This document shows positions 32,930-40,179 of a stretch of DNA of 64,000 nt, piece by piece (within the stretch, counting starts at the first letter, position 1; each line of letters begins with the position of its first letter). The stretch lies in contig JBAWZA010000003.1 in the NCBI GenBank assembly GCA_037143335.1, forward strand, positions 1 through 64,000, given 5' to 3'. Position numbers and translations under genes: made by a program. The DNA comes from PALSA-1296 sp037143335. Its GTDB lineage: Bacteria > Bacteroidota > Ignavibacteria > Palsa-1295. The notes under the pieces are model-generated. The model was not told the origin of the DNA. It saw only the letters and a program-made list of their open reading frames with translations, and did no database searches.

Positions 32930-32960
32930 CGTAATTCGTAACTCTTAATTCGTCATTACC

Positions 32961-33659
32961 TTACGCATGGGCCTTGATTGCCTCGGTCGTATCAATTCGA
33001 ACGCTTGGTCCCATCGTGCTCGAGATGACAACACCTTTGAGATAGACTCCCTTGGATGAACCGGGTTTAGCGCGCATAATGGTATTGATAAACATGTTAA
33101 TGTTATCAGTCAACTTATTCGCCTCGAACGAAGCCTTACCGACGGTTGAATGCACATTGCCTTGTTTATCGGCACGGTACTCAAGTTTACCAGCCTTAAC
33201 TTCCTTCACTGCAGTTGCAACGTCAGTTGTCACTGTTCCGGCTTTAGGATTAGGCATCAGTCCGCGAGGTCCCAAAACTCTTCCGAGTTTACCAAGTTCG
33301 CCCATGACCTCAGGAGTTGCAACGATAACATCTGTTCCAGTCCAACCGCCCTTGATCTTTTCGAGCAATTCTTCGAATCCTACTTCATCTGCACCAGCTT
33401 CTCTTGCAGCAGTTTCCTGGTTCTTGGTCACAACTGTTACGTGAACAGTCTTACCGATTCCATGAGGAAGCGATACCGTACCACGAATAGCTTGATCAGC
33501 CTTCTTCGGATCAATTCCTAAATTGATCGCGATGTCAATTGACTCATCAAACTTCGCTGAAGCGAGTTGCTTAACTTGCCTCACTGCTTCGCCAATAGCA
33601 AATGGTTTGGTGCTATCAACTTTCTTCTTAAGATTATTATAACGTTTTCCGTGCGGCAT
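32961..33659 (-). CDS. rplA: 50S ribosomal protein L1
   Basis: 232 residues. NLGIDPKKADQAIRGTVSLPHG, the GxGKTVHVTV block, LGRVLGPRGLMPNPKAGTVT and KAGKLEYRADKQGNVHSTVGK are all L1 signatures. L1 forms the mobile stalk at the E site and in many bacteria represses its own mRNA by binding the leader before rplK. It follows rplK by 3 bp. The usual rplJ-rplL and rpoBC genes are not downstream: a terminator and the DUF3052-aspS genes follow. Confidence 0.97.
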   Translation of the reverse strand: MPHGKRYNNLKKKVDSTKPFAIGEAVRQVKQLASAKFDESIDIAINLGIDPKKADQAIRGTVSLPHGIGKTVHVTVVTKNQETAAREAGADEVGFEELLEKIKGGWTGTDVIVATPEVMGELGKLGRVLGPRGLMPNPKAGTVTTDVATAVKEVKAGKLEYRADKQGNVHSTVGKASFEANKLTDNINMFINTIMRAKPGSSKGVYLKGVVISSTMGPSVRIDTTEAIKAHA

Positions 33660-33662
33660 GTT

Positions 33663-34088
33663 TTATCCCTCCACTGTTAAGCCCATAGAGCGGGCGGTAC
33701 CGGCAACCATGCTCATTGCTGCTTCGAGCGAAGCGGCGTTGAGATCAGGCATTTTTAATTCGGCGATCTCACGAATTTGCTTAGAATTCACTTTGCCGAC
33801 CTTTGTACGATTCGATTCCTTCGAACCCTTAGCGATGCCGGATGCCTTAATAAGCAACACAGCTGCTGGAGGTGTTTTCGTGACGAACGTAAAGGATTTA
33901 TCAGAATAAACTGTAATAACAACTGGTGTTATCATGCCATCTGCTTTCGCAGTTTTAGCGTTGAATTGCTTACAGAATTCCATGATGTTGACACCCTTCT
34001 GTCCAAGAGCAGGTCCAACGGGCGGAGCAGGCGTAGCCTTACCACCAGGAATCTGGAGTTTAATATAACCGGTAATCTTTTTTGCCAT
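33663..34088 (-). CDS. rplK: 50S ribosomal protein L11
   Basis: 141 residues. MAKKITGYIKLQIPGGKATPAPPVGPALGQKGVNIMEFCKQFNA at the N-terminus contains the L11 signature, and the C-terminal domain holds the GTARSMGL tail. It binds the GTPase-associated centre of 23S rRNA. No nusG or secE lies upstream; the 16-bp plus leader before the ATG and the next 660 bp contain no gene. Confidence 0.97.
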   Translation of the reverse strand: MAKKITGYIKLQIPGGKATPAPPVGPALGQKGVNIMEFCKQFNAKTAKADGMITPVVITVYSDKSFTFVTKTPPAAVLLIKASGIAKGSKESNRTKVGKVNSKQIREIAELKMPDLNAASLEAAMSMVAGTARSMGLTVEG

Positions 34089-34104
34089 AGTAGTATATTA
34101 TTAT

Positions 34105-34143
34105 GTGGTACAGACGTCCTACCCTGGCGGGCCAGACTCCCAC
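34105..34143 (-). promoter_or_regulatory. Candidate L1-binding leader of rplK
   Basis: On the minus strand this 39-nt stretch, 16 bp before the rplK ATG, has an outer GTGG/CCAC pair, an inner CTGG/CCAG hairpin, and GTGGGAG and GGTAGGAC single-stranded or bulged segments. L11-L1 operons of many bacteria carry a leader of this form, where L1 binds and blocks translation. Fold and position agree, but the match to the L1-site consensus is by eye only. Confidence 0.5.
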
Positions 34144-34270
34144 GATTAAGTAAAAACCCCGAGTCACCTCAGAATTATTAGCTACACGTAAACGATTTTT
34201 TAAGAAATAAGTTCGGAGCTCTGACACTTTCCCAGTTATAATGGAGATCCTCGACTCAAACTCCCGCTAG

Positions 34271-34294
34271 CCCCCTCTTCATTTGAAGAGGGGG
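34271..34294. repeat. Strong hairpin repeat upstream of rplK
   Basis: CCCCCTCTTCA pairs perfectly with TGAAGAGGGGG across a 2-nt loop. Just to its right, CTCCTC at 34312-34317 pairs with GAGGAG at 34322-34327, followed by GGGTTGGGGTGAGG. Strings of this sort are common dispersed intergenic repeats in environmental bacterial genomes. No function is evident. Confidence 0.7.
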
Positions 34295-34408
34295 AAAAAG
34301 ACTATCTCCCCCTCCTCGAATGAGGAGAGGGTTGGGGTGAGGTTCCCCTCCAAGATTGAATCATTACTCTCCGAACTTTGTAATACAATTATCAAGCGAA
34401 CATTCGGT

Positions 34409-34820
34409 GCGGCTTTCAACTTGAGGGAATCCTCTTGGCAGTTTGACCGGAGGACGGCAACGCAAAAAAGAACCTACAATTAGTCCAATGGGTGCTTGAC
34501 GCTATTTTGTGCCAATTACAGGCCTCATCCACTCACAAGGTGGAAACTCCAACAAGCTTCGCCGCCAGCTTCGGCTGACCGCTTAGATGAGGGACAGTGG
34601 AAGCAAAAGGTATCAAAGGCAGGCACCCGCGTGTATATGGAAGTACACGGTTCTTTTAGCCCTTGCCTTGACGAGTTAATCGTCAAGCGATTCTGTTTCC
34701 GACGTATCCCGCTTATCCGCAGTTCTTTTAGAGCCCGCGCATCGGCATCATGGGAGGGTTGGAGTAGAGCGCAGTCCTCCTCTGAGACTGACTAAGTGAT
34801 TCTCTCGCGTTGAAAGCCGC
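34409..34820. other. 412-bp hairpin-rich element with terminal inverted repeats
   Basis: The left end, GCGGCTTTCAAC at 34409-34420, is exactly inverted at 34809-34820, and the match continues inward for about 47 bp with 12 mismatches. At least four of those mismatches would be G-U pairs in RNA. Inside are many local hairpins: CCTCATC/GATGAGG (34523-34529 and 34586-34592) enclosing CCAC/GTGG and the tetraloop stem CAGC-TTCG-GCTG (34567-34578); CGTGTA-N8-TACACG (starting near 34630); and the 8-bp stem CTTGACGA/TCGTCAAG with a GTTAA loop at about 34668-34688. No convincing coding frame exists. It is either a nonautonomous inverted-repeat mobile element or a large structured RNA. Confidence 0.55.
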
Positions 34821-34846
34821 CAGTGTTTTAGAACAAAAGAATTTTT

Positions 34847-35488
34847 ATGTCACGAGCATTCAGATTAGGAATCACCGGTAAGATCGGAAGTGGCAAGTCC
34901 ACGCTTTCGCAGATTCTGCGCAATGATGGGATCACCGTGATAGACGCCGATACTCTCGCCAAAGATCTGATGAACTCGGACGAGAGCCTCCAAAAAGAAA
35001 TTGAAGCCGTTTTGGGTGCAGAGGCTTATACCGAAAATCAAATCAACAGAACATTTATTGCTCAGAAGATTTTCACTGATGCAGAGCTGAAATCGAAACT
35101 CGAAAGCATAGTGCACCCTGCGACACTTCGAGAAATTATGCGTGAGTTTGATGCCGCTCCCCCGGGGAGTATCATCGCGCTTGAATCAGCAATACTTTTT
35201 CAAACAGGGTTAGAGGAAATTTTTGATGCGTTGGTCTTAGTTGAATCAAGCGATGAGAATGCAATCAAGCGACTTATTTCAGAACGGAAATTTTCCGAGG
35301 CTGATGCGAAGCAAAGACTCGGTGAACAATCATACCAGAAAGAATGGAATGACGATGCAGACTTCGTGATCGAGAACAACGGCGATCAAGCAGGATTTGT
35401 GAAGCGTGCCGAGGAATTAGTCAAAATCATCAAGATCATATCTGTCCAAAACCTCCCGACTGAGTCATTGCGCTCTATTATAGAGTAA
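34847..35488 (+). CDS. coaE: Dephospho-CoA kinase
   Basis: 213 residues. The P-loop is ITGKIGSGKST (residues about 8-18), followed by the VIDADTLAKDLM block and the family's CxxxHPxxR-type region (IVHPATLREIM) and PPGSIIALESAILFQTG (the lid and acidic region). It transfers phosphate to the 3' position of dephospho-CoA, the last step of CoA synthesis. It is the first plus-strand gene of the block right of the noncoding region. Confidence 0.93.
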   Translation: MSRAFRLGITGKIGSGKSTLSQILRNDGITVIDADTLAKDLMNSDESLQKEIEAVLGAEAYTENQINRTFIAQKIFTDAELKSKLESIVHPATLREIMREFDAAPPGSIIALESAILFQTGLEEIFDALVLVESSDENAIKRLISERKFSEADAKQRLGEQSYQKEWNDDADFVIENNGDQAGFVKRAEELVKIIKIISVQNLPTESLRSIIE

Positions 35489-35626
35489 GAAGTAGATAAG
35501 CATTTTCCCCACTTATCCACATTCCGCAGAATTCACTACCTAATCCGGTTTATTCTTCATATATTTATAGGTGTCCATTTTGGACATAACTACGTATTTC
35601 TCTTAAAATTAATTGGAGGCAATTAT

Positions 35627-36295
35627 ATGTCACGTATTTCAAAGTTCTTGTTTACCGTAATGGTAATCGCTGGTTTTGCAACTGTTTCATTAGCACAGGA
35701 TGAGGCAAACATGCCGAAGCCGAATACCAAAGCGGGTTCAGCAGCATGGATGTTCACTGTGAATGGGCTTGGTGATTTCGGTTTGAATGGATTTGGACTT
35801 GGACCAAACGGTTTCCCAGTAGTGGGCGCTGGTTGGAAATGGTACTTTTCTGATGATATGGCTATTCGTGCGATGCTCGGATTGGCAACAAATTCATCGG
35901 GTGATGCTGACGTTACAAAATCAACAAACGGAAAGAATTCCACCACTGCATTCGGGCTTGCTGTAGCTGTTGAAATGCACACGCACACTGTCTACTCTAC
36001 CTCACCTTATTTTGGGGCGCAGTTGATGTTCTCGAGCGGCAGCACAACGAACACGAAGACTGTTTCAAACACTTCTACCGAAACGAAGTCAAGTGCTGGC
36101 TTATTCGGGATCGGCGCATTGGCTGGATTCGATTGGTACTTCACACGCGGCCTCGCAGTCGGTGCTGAGTATATGCTCGGATTTAGCTCCGCATCAGCTA
36201 GCTCAACTTCAGCTGGTACAACTACCGATGCACCGTCATCAACGAGCATTGGTATTAACTACGGTGGTAACGTTCATTTAGTCGTACACTTCTAA
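35627..36295 (+). CDS. Outer-membrane-type beta-barrel protein, paralogue A
   Basis: 222 residues with a signal peptide ending VSLAQ. The rest alternates aromatic and small residues in the pattern of an outer-membrane barrel of 8-10 strands, ending NVHLVVHF with the C-terminal aromatic Phe typical of outer-membrane proteins. The start has a strong Shine-Dalgarno (GGAGG, 8 bp before ATG). A gene with the same organisation follows 69 bp downstream. The shared blocks include KxGSAAWMFT, L.DFG.N.F and AIRA.LG. Function unknown; porin- or adhesin-like. Confidence 0.8.
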   Translation: MSRISKFLFTVMVIAGFATVSLAQDEANMPKPNTKAGSAAWMFTVNGLGDFGLNGFGLGPNGFPVVGAGWKWYFSDDMAIRAMLGLATNSSGDADVTKSTNGKNSTTAFGLAVAVEMHTHTVYSTSPYFGAQLMFSSGSTTNTKTVSNTSTETKSSAGLFGIGALAGFDWYFTRGLAVGAEYMLGFSSASASSTSAGTTTDAPSSTSIGINYGGNVHLVVHF

Positions 36296-36363
36296 GAAGA
36301 TATTTTTCTTTCATTCAACTTTGCATCCTGCGGATTCCCGTTAGATGCTTTAGGAGGTAATTT

Positions 36364-37071
36364 ATGTTACGTTCTTTCTTGAAAGTTATATTTTCTTTAA
36401 CCATTGTTTTGAGTTTTTCTGGCATAGTACATGCTCAGGAAGATTCGAACTTCCCAAAACCGATCACCTCAAAAGGGTCGGCTGCGTGGATGTTTACGAT
36501 GAGCGGATTACACGATTTCGGTGTAAACGCTTTTACGATGGCGAGCGTAGACCAAAATGGGAATACGAATACCGAAACCGGTACCACAAGCCACACATAC
36601 ATCGTTTATGGTGCAGGTGGAAAATACTACATCGCTGATGAAATGGCTATCCGTGCGTTACTAGGTTTTTCTACTACTACTGATGGTGATGCAAAAACCA
36701 GCAGCGGTAAAACAACCATCACAACACTCGGAGTCGCGGCGGGACTTGAGTTACATACTCACCCCGTTTATTCTACCTCTCCATATTTTGGAGGGCAGAT
36801 ATCTTTTGCACGTGTGAGCGGAAGTAGTGATTTTACTTCGGGCACCACTTCATCAACGACTAGTGGAAGCAGATCAGTAATTGGAATAGCAGCATTTGCT
36901 GGTTTTGATTACTTCGTCAGTAATGCAATAGCGGTAGGCGGTGAATTCCGATTTGGATTTTCAACCGCCTCTGGGTCTGATACTGATACGGCAGGTAAGT
37001 CAACTGACGCGCCTTCTTCTACAGGAATCGGAATCTCGGGAGGTGGAATCCATTTAGTAATTCACATGTAA
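36364..37071 (+). CDS. Outer-membrane-type beta-barrel protein, paralogue B
   Basis: 235 residues with a signal peptide ending VHAQE. It is clearly related to the gene at 35627: both have PKPxTxxGSAAWMFT, L(H/G)DFG(V/L)N, (D/E)MAIRALLG(F/L), HPVYSTSPYFGxQ and end in the same GGxxHLVxHx manner. It also has a strong Shine-Dalgarno (AGGAGG) 6 bp before the ATG. So this is a tandem duplication that has diverged. The pair probably shares a promoter. The terminator at 37098 follows. Confidence 0.8.
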   Translation: MLRSFLKVIFSLTIVLSFSGIVHAQEDSNFPKPITSKGSAAWMFTMSGLHDFGVNAFTMASVDQNGNTNTETGTTSHTYIVYGAGGKYYIADEMAIRALLGFSTTTDGDAKTSSGKTTITTLGVAAGLELHTHPVYSTSPYFGGQISFARVSGSSDFTSGTTSSTTSGSRSVIGIAAFAGFDYFVSNAIAVGGEFRFGFSTASGSDTDTAGKSTDAPSSTGIGISGGGIHLVIHM

Positions 37072-37097
37072 CATAGCCATTAGTTTGGTTTTTTCTT

Positions 37098-37128
37098 ATG
37101 CCCTCTGAAGTTTTACTTCGGAGGGCAT
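37098..37128 (+). terminator. Terminator-like hairpin after the paralogue pair
   Basis: ATGCCCTCTGAAG pairs with CTTCGGAGGGCAT over 13 bp with one G-U pair and a 5-nt loop, followed by a weak T-run (TCGTTTTCG). It separates the barrel-protein pair from nadB. Confidence 0.7.
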
Positions 37129-37157
37129 TCGTTTTCGTATAGAATTGTTCTAAGCGC

Positions 37158-38780
37158 GTGAAGAATACCGATATTCTCGTTCTCGGCTCAGGCTCAGCAG
37201 GTCTTTTTTTTGCATTGCGTTGTGCGAAGCTCTCGAAGCTGAATGTTCTTGTCATTACAAAAAAAGAACGATCCGAATCGAATACCAACTACGCTCAAGG
37301 CGGCATCGCTTCTGTGATGAGCGCGCATGATAGCCATGATTCCCATATCCGAGATACGATTATTGCTGGTGCTGGGCTTTGCCATGAGGATGCAGTAAAA
37401 GTATTGGTTGAAGAAGGACCAGATAGGATTCGAGACCTTATCAAGATCGGCGCTAAATTTACGAAGGATAAAAAAGGCAAACTCAGTCTCGGCAAAGAAG
37501 GCGGACACTCCACCAACCGAATAGTTCATACAAGGGATTTAACTGGCAGAGAGATCGAACGCTCGCTACTTGATGCTGTCGCCAAACATCCGAAGATCAC
37601 TCTCTTAGAAGATCACTACGCCGTCGAGCTTCTGACCGATCACCAACGGGTTGATAAGAAGAAAAATAACAAAGGACCAATTACCTGCTACGGCGCATAC
37701 GTGCTCGACGAACGAACAGGTAAGGTAGAAATTATTCGAGCTAATCATGCCGTCATGCTCGCAACTGGTGGCGCTGGACAGGTGTATCTGCACACAACAA
37801 ATCCTGCAATTGCAACTGCAGATGGAGTTGCGATGGGATTTCGTGCCGGAGCAATGGTCGGCAACTTGGAATTTATCCAATTTCATCCGACATCACTTTA
37901 TGCTGAAGGAGCAAAATCCTTTCTGATATCCGAAGCTGTTCGCGGCGCTGGGGCAATACTGCTCAATCAAGAAGGAGAGAGATTCATGGCGGAGTACGAT
38001 CCAATTCGAATGGAGTTGGCTCCGCGTGACATCGTCGCACGAGCCATTGATTCGGAATTGAAAAGAAATGGCGATCAATATGTCCTTCTAGATCTTTCGC
38101 ATCTTGGTGCAAAGCATATTAAGAAAGAATTTCCGAACATCTTCGCAAAATGCAAAGAGTTTGGAATAGACATTACTCGCACTCCCATTCCCGTCGTACC
38201 TGCGGCTCACTATAGCTGTGGTGGTGTCGTAACTGATTTGAATGGAAGAACAAATATCAATCATCTCTATGCTTGCGGAGAAGTTTCTATGACGGGTGTA
38301 CACGGCGCGAATCGTTTGGCAAGTAATTCGCTCTTAGAATCACTTGTGTTTGCACATCGCTCCGCTGAAAACTTGATGAAATCTGTAATTAAATCACCAA
38401 AGAAGTCTGAAAAAATCGCTTTAATTGAATGGGATGAATCCGGTACTGAAAATGCTGAGGAGTGGGTTGTCATCGAACATGATAAACGCGAGGTGCAACA
38501 ATTAATGTGGGATTATGTTGGTATTGTTCGCTCGACTTACAGACTGAAACGATCAGAGCGGAGGCTTAAGCTTATCATGGAAGAGATCGAAGCTTACTAT
38601 CGTAAGACAAAGGTGACAGTCCCCTTGTTAGAACTTCGAAACATCGCACAAACAGCTTTACTCATTGTGCGCTCAGCACTTTCAAGAAAGGAATCGAGAG
38701 GCTTACATTATATGACGGACTTTCCGAATCCAAATCCGAAACTTGCGAAGATTGATACAGTCTTAGAGAAACGAGTGTAA
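37158..38780 (+). CDS. nadB: L-aspartate oxidase
   Basis: 540 residues starting at GTG (MKNTDILVLGSGSAGLFFALRC). The dinucleotide-binding GSGSAG, the SEAVRGAGAILLNQEGERFM motif, the TGxxGANRLASNSLLESLVFAHR and AAHYSCGG motifs are conserved in NadB and the succinate dehydrogenase flavoprotein superfamily. With aspartate and FAD it makes iminoaspartate for NAD biosynthesis. No nadA or nadC is nearby. It is followed after about 45 bp by a TPM-domain gene and a nitrilase gene on the same strand. Confidence 0.93.
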   Translation: MKNTDILVLGSGSAGLFFALRCAKLSKLNVLVITKKERSESNTNYAQGGIASVMSAHDSHDSHIRDTIIAGAGLCHEDAVKVLVEEGPDRIRDLIKIGAKFTKDKKGKLSLGKEGGHSTNRIVHTRDLTGREIERSLLDAVAKHPKITLLEDHYAVELLTDHQRVDKKKNNKGPITCYGAYVLDERTGKVEIIRANHAVMLATGGAGQVYLHTTNPAIATADGVAMGFRAGAMVGNLEFIQFHPTSLYAEGAKSFLISEAVRGAGAILLNQEGERFMAEYDPIRMELAPRDIVARAIDSELKRNGDQYVLLDLSHLGAKHIKKEFPNIFAKCKEFGIDITRTPIPVVPAAHYSCGGVVTDLNGRTNINHLYACGEVSMTGVHGANRLASNSLLESLVFAHRSAENLMKSVIKSPKKSEKIALIEWDESGTENAEEWVVIEHDKREVQQLMWDYVGIVRSTYRLKRSERRLKLIMEEIEAYYRKTKVTVPLLELRNIAQTALLIVRSALSRKESRGLHYMTDFPNPNPKLAKIDTVLEKRV

Positions 38781-38823
38781 GAAAGCCATTTTTAGGGACA
38801 CCAAATAATTTATCACAACCAGC

Positions 38824-39291
38824 ATGTCTTCTCACGTAGCCAAACACGTCAAAGAGATTTTCACAAAGCCGATTCTTGATCGCATCGCTTCTGCAATCGC
38901 TGAAGCCGAGAAGCATTCTAGTGCTGAGATCAGAGTCTCGATCCGTGAAGAGCGTGATCATGATGAAGCGGGACTGCCCATCGAACAAATTGCCTACCGC
39001 GAGTTTTTCAAACTCGGAATGAATAAAACGGCAGGTAGGAATGCCTTGCTCCTTTTCATCTTGTTCGAAGAACGAAAATTCTATGTCTTCGGCGATGAAG
39101 GCATCCACAAGCGAGTCCACCCCGCCACTTGGACTGATGTCGCCGCTATACTCGGAGAACAATTCAAGCATGGACACTTTGAGGAAGGCATTCTGGAAGC
39201 ACTAAAAAAGATCATGTCGCATGTCCAACAATCATTCGCAAGCCCGGCCGGAAGCAAAGAGGAATTAAGTAATGAAGTCGTCATCAGTTAA
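38824..39291 (+). CDS. TPM-domain (TLP18.3/Psb32/MOLO-1) protein
   Basis: 155 residues. No signal peptide. The core (AIAEAEKHSSAEIRVSIRE, AYREFFKLGMNKTAGRNALLLFILFEERKFYVFGDEGIHKRV, LGEQFKHGHFEEGILEAL) fits the TPM domain of the C-terminal, cytoplasmic type (often DUF-like 'TPM_phosphatase' proteins paired with LemA). It overlaps the nitrilase frame by 20 bp if the latter starts at 39272. The reaction is not certain; acid phosphatase activity is reported for plant members. Confidence 0.8.
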   Translation: MSSHVAKHVKEIFTKPILDRIASAIAEAEKHSSAEIRVSIREERDHDEAGLPIEQIAYREFFKLGMNKTAGRNALLLFILFEERKFYVFGDEGIHKRVHPATWTDVAAILGEQFKHGHFEEGILEALKKIMSHVQQSFASPAGSKEELSNEVVIS

Positions 39292-40177
39292 TATGTTTCT
39301 GAAGAAATCTCGGATTGCAATGGCGCAGATTAGCGCTGTGCTTGGCGATCTTGCTAAAAATGTTGAGCATCATATTCAGCTCGCTCAGCGCGCACTGACT
39401 CAAGGTGCTGATTGCATCGTATTTCCCGAACTATCACTAACAGGATATACTCTCCGCGATCTTAATAACGAAGTCGCACTCGACCCAAACACATCTGAGT
39501 TGGTGACACCGCTTCGTGAACTTAGCAAGCAAATTACTATTATATGTGGTGGAGTAGAACGAAGCAAATCAGGTGGAGTGCATAATTCGGCATTTGTTTT
39601 CGAGGATGGCATTTGCAAACACTCCCATCATAAAATATACCCTCCAACCTACGGTATCTTCGAAGAAGAGCGTTACTTTCTTGCAGGAACAACTCTGCGA
39701 ACGATAGATTCAATACGTCTTGGTCGAATTGGAATACTTATTTGCGAAGATCTCTGGCATCCCTCACTGCCCTACATGCTTGCGTACCAAGGCGCACAAC
39801 TCATCATCACTATTGCTGCAAGTCCGACGCGACTAGGAATTGGCGAAGCTTTCACCGGAACTGTGCCGCACAACTATACAATCAATACCGATCATCAAAT
39901 AGCGTACGCAAGATTATTTAGTATTTATATGGCGTTCGTCAACCGAATCGGTGTCGAAGATGGGGTGAATTTCTGGGGTGGTTCTCAACTTATTTCTCCG
40001 ACCGGGGATGTTGTTCAACGCGCAACGTTTTTCGATGAGGAGTTGATGTTCGTTGATATTGACCCACAAGCAATTCTTCACACACGTGAATACTCACGCC
40101 ACATGCTCGATGAGAATTTACTCTTGACTCAGCAATTACTCACAGATACGATTGCCATTTCCAGGGAGGGTGTGTAA
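39272..40177 (+). CDS. Carbon-nitrogen hydrolase (nitrilase superfamily)
   Basis: 301 residues from the ATG at 39272, which has an AGAGGA Shine-Dalgarno and overlaps the TPM gene by 20 bp; an ATG at 39293 is the alternative. The catalytic triad is present: Glu53 (FPELSLTGY), Lys121 (HHKIYPPTYGIF), Cys158 (LICEDLWHP). The EDLWHP form and EEERYF are those of the nitrilase domain fused to NAD+ synthetases, here alone. It is downstream of nadB, so a role in the NAD pathway (for example, glutaminase for a separate NadE) is a reasonable inference, not shown. Confidence 0.85.
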   Translation: MKSSSVNMFLKKSRIAMAQISAVLGDLAKNVEHHIQLAQRALTQGADCIVFPELSLTGYTLRDLNNEVALDPNTSELVTPLRELSKQITIICGGVERSKSGGVHNSAFVFEDGICKHSHHKIYPPTYGIFEEERYFLAGTTLRTIDSIRLGRIGILICEDLWHPSLPYMLAYQGAQLIITIAASPTRLGIGEAFTGTVPHNYTINTDHQIAYARLFSIYMAFVNRIGVEDGVNFWGGSQLISPTGDVVQRATFFDEELMFVDIDPQAILHTREYSRHMLDENLLLTQQLLTDTIAISREGV

Positions 40178-40179
40178 GC

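Larger units (their letters stand above)
34089..34846. other. 758-bp noncoding stretch between rplK and coaE
   Basis: This is the longest noncoding region of the window. From left to right it holds a probable L1-binding leader for rplK (34105-34143), a region with no clear feature (about 34150-34260), a strong hairpin repeat (34271-34294) with a second, weaker one beside it (about 34312-34327), and a 412-bp element with terminal inverted repeats (34409-34820). The open frame at 34496-34795 has no protein-like features. The rplK promoter must lie in the left part, but no TAnnTTTG box is exact there. Confidence 0.8.

Noticed and set aside
34496..34795. 99-codon plus-strand open frame
   Set aside because: It lies inside the inverted-repeat element, has no Shine-Dalgarno, and its composition is that of structured noncoding DNA rather than a protein.
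34409..34820. tmRNA or RNase P RNA at the structured element
   Set aside because: AGACTGACTAAG near the 3' end looks like a tmRNA block, but there is no tRNA-like T-arm, no tag reading frame and no GGATTCGACGG start. The RNase P conserved boxes are missing on both strands.
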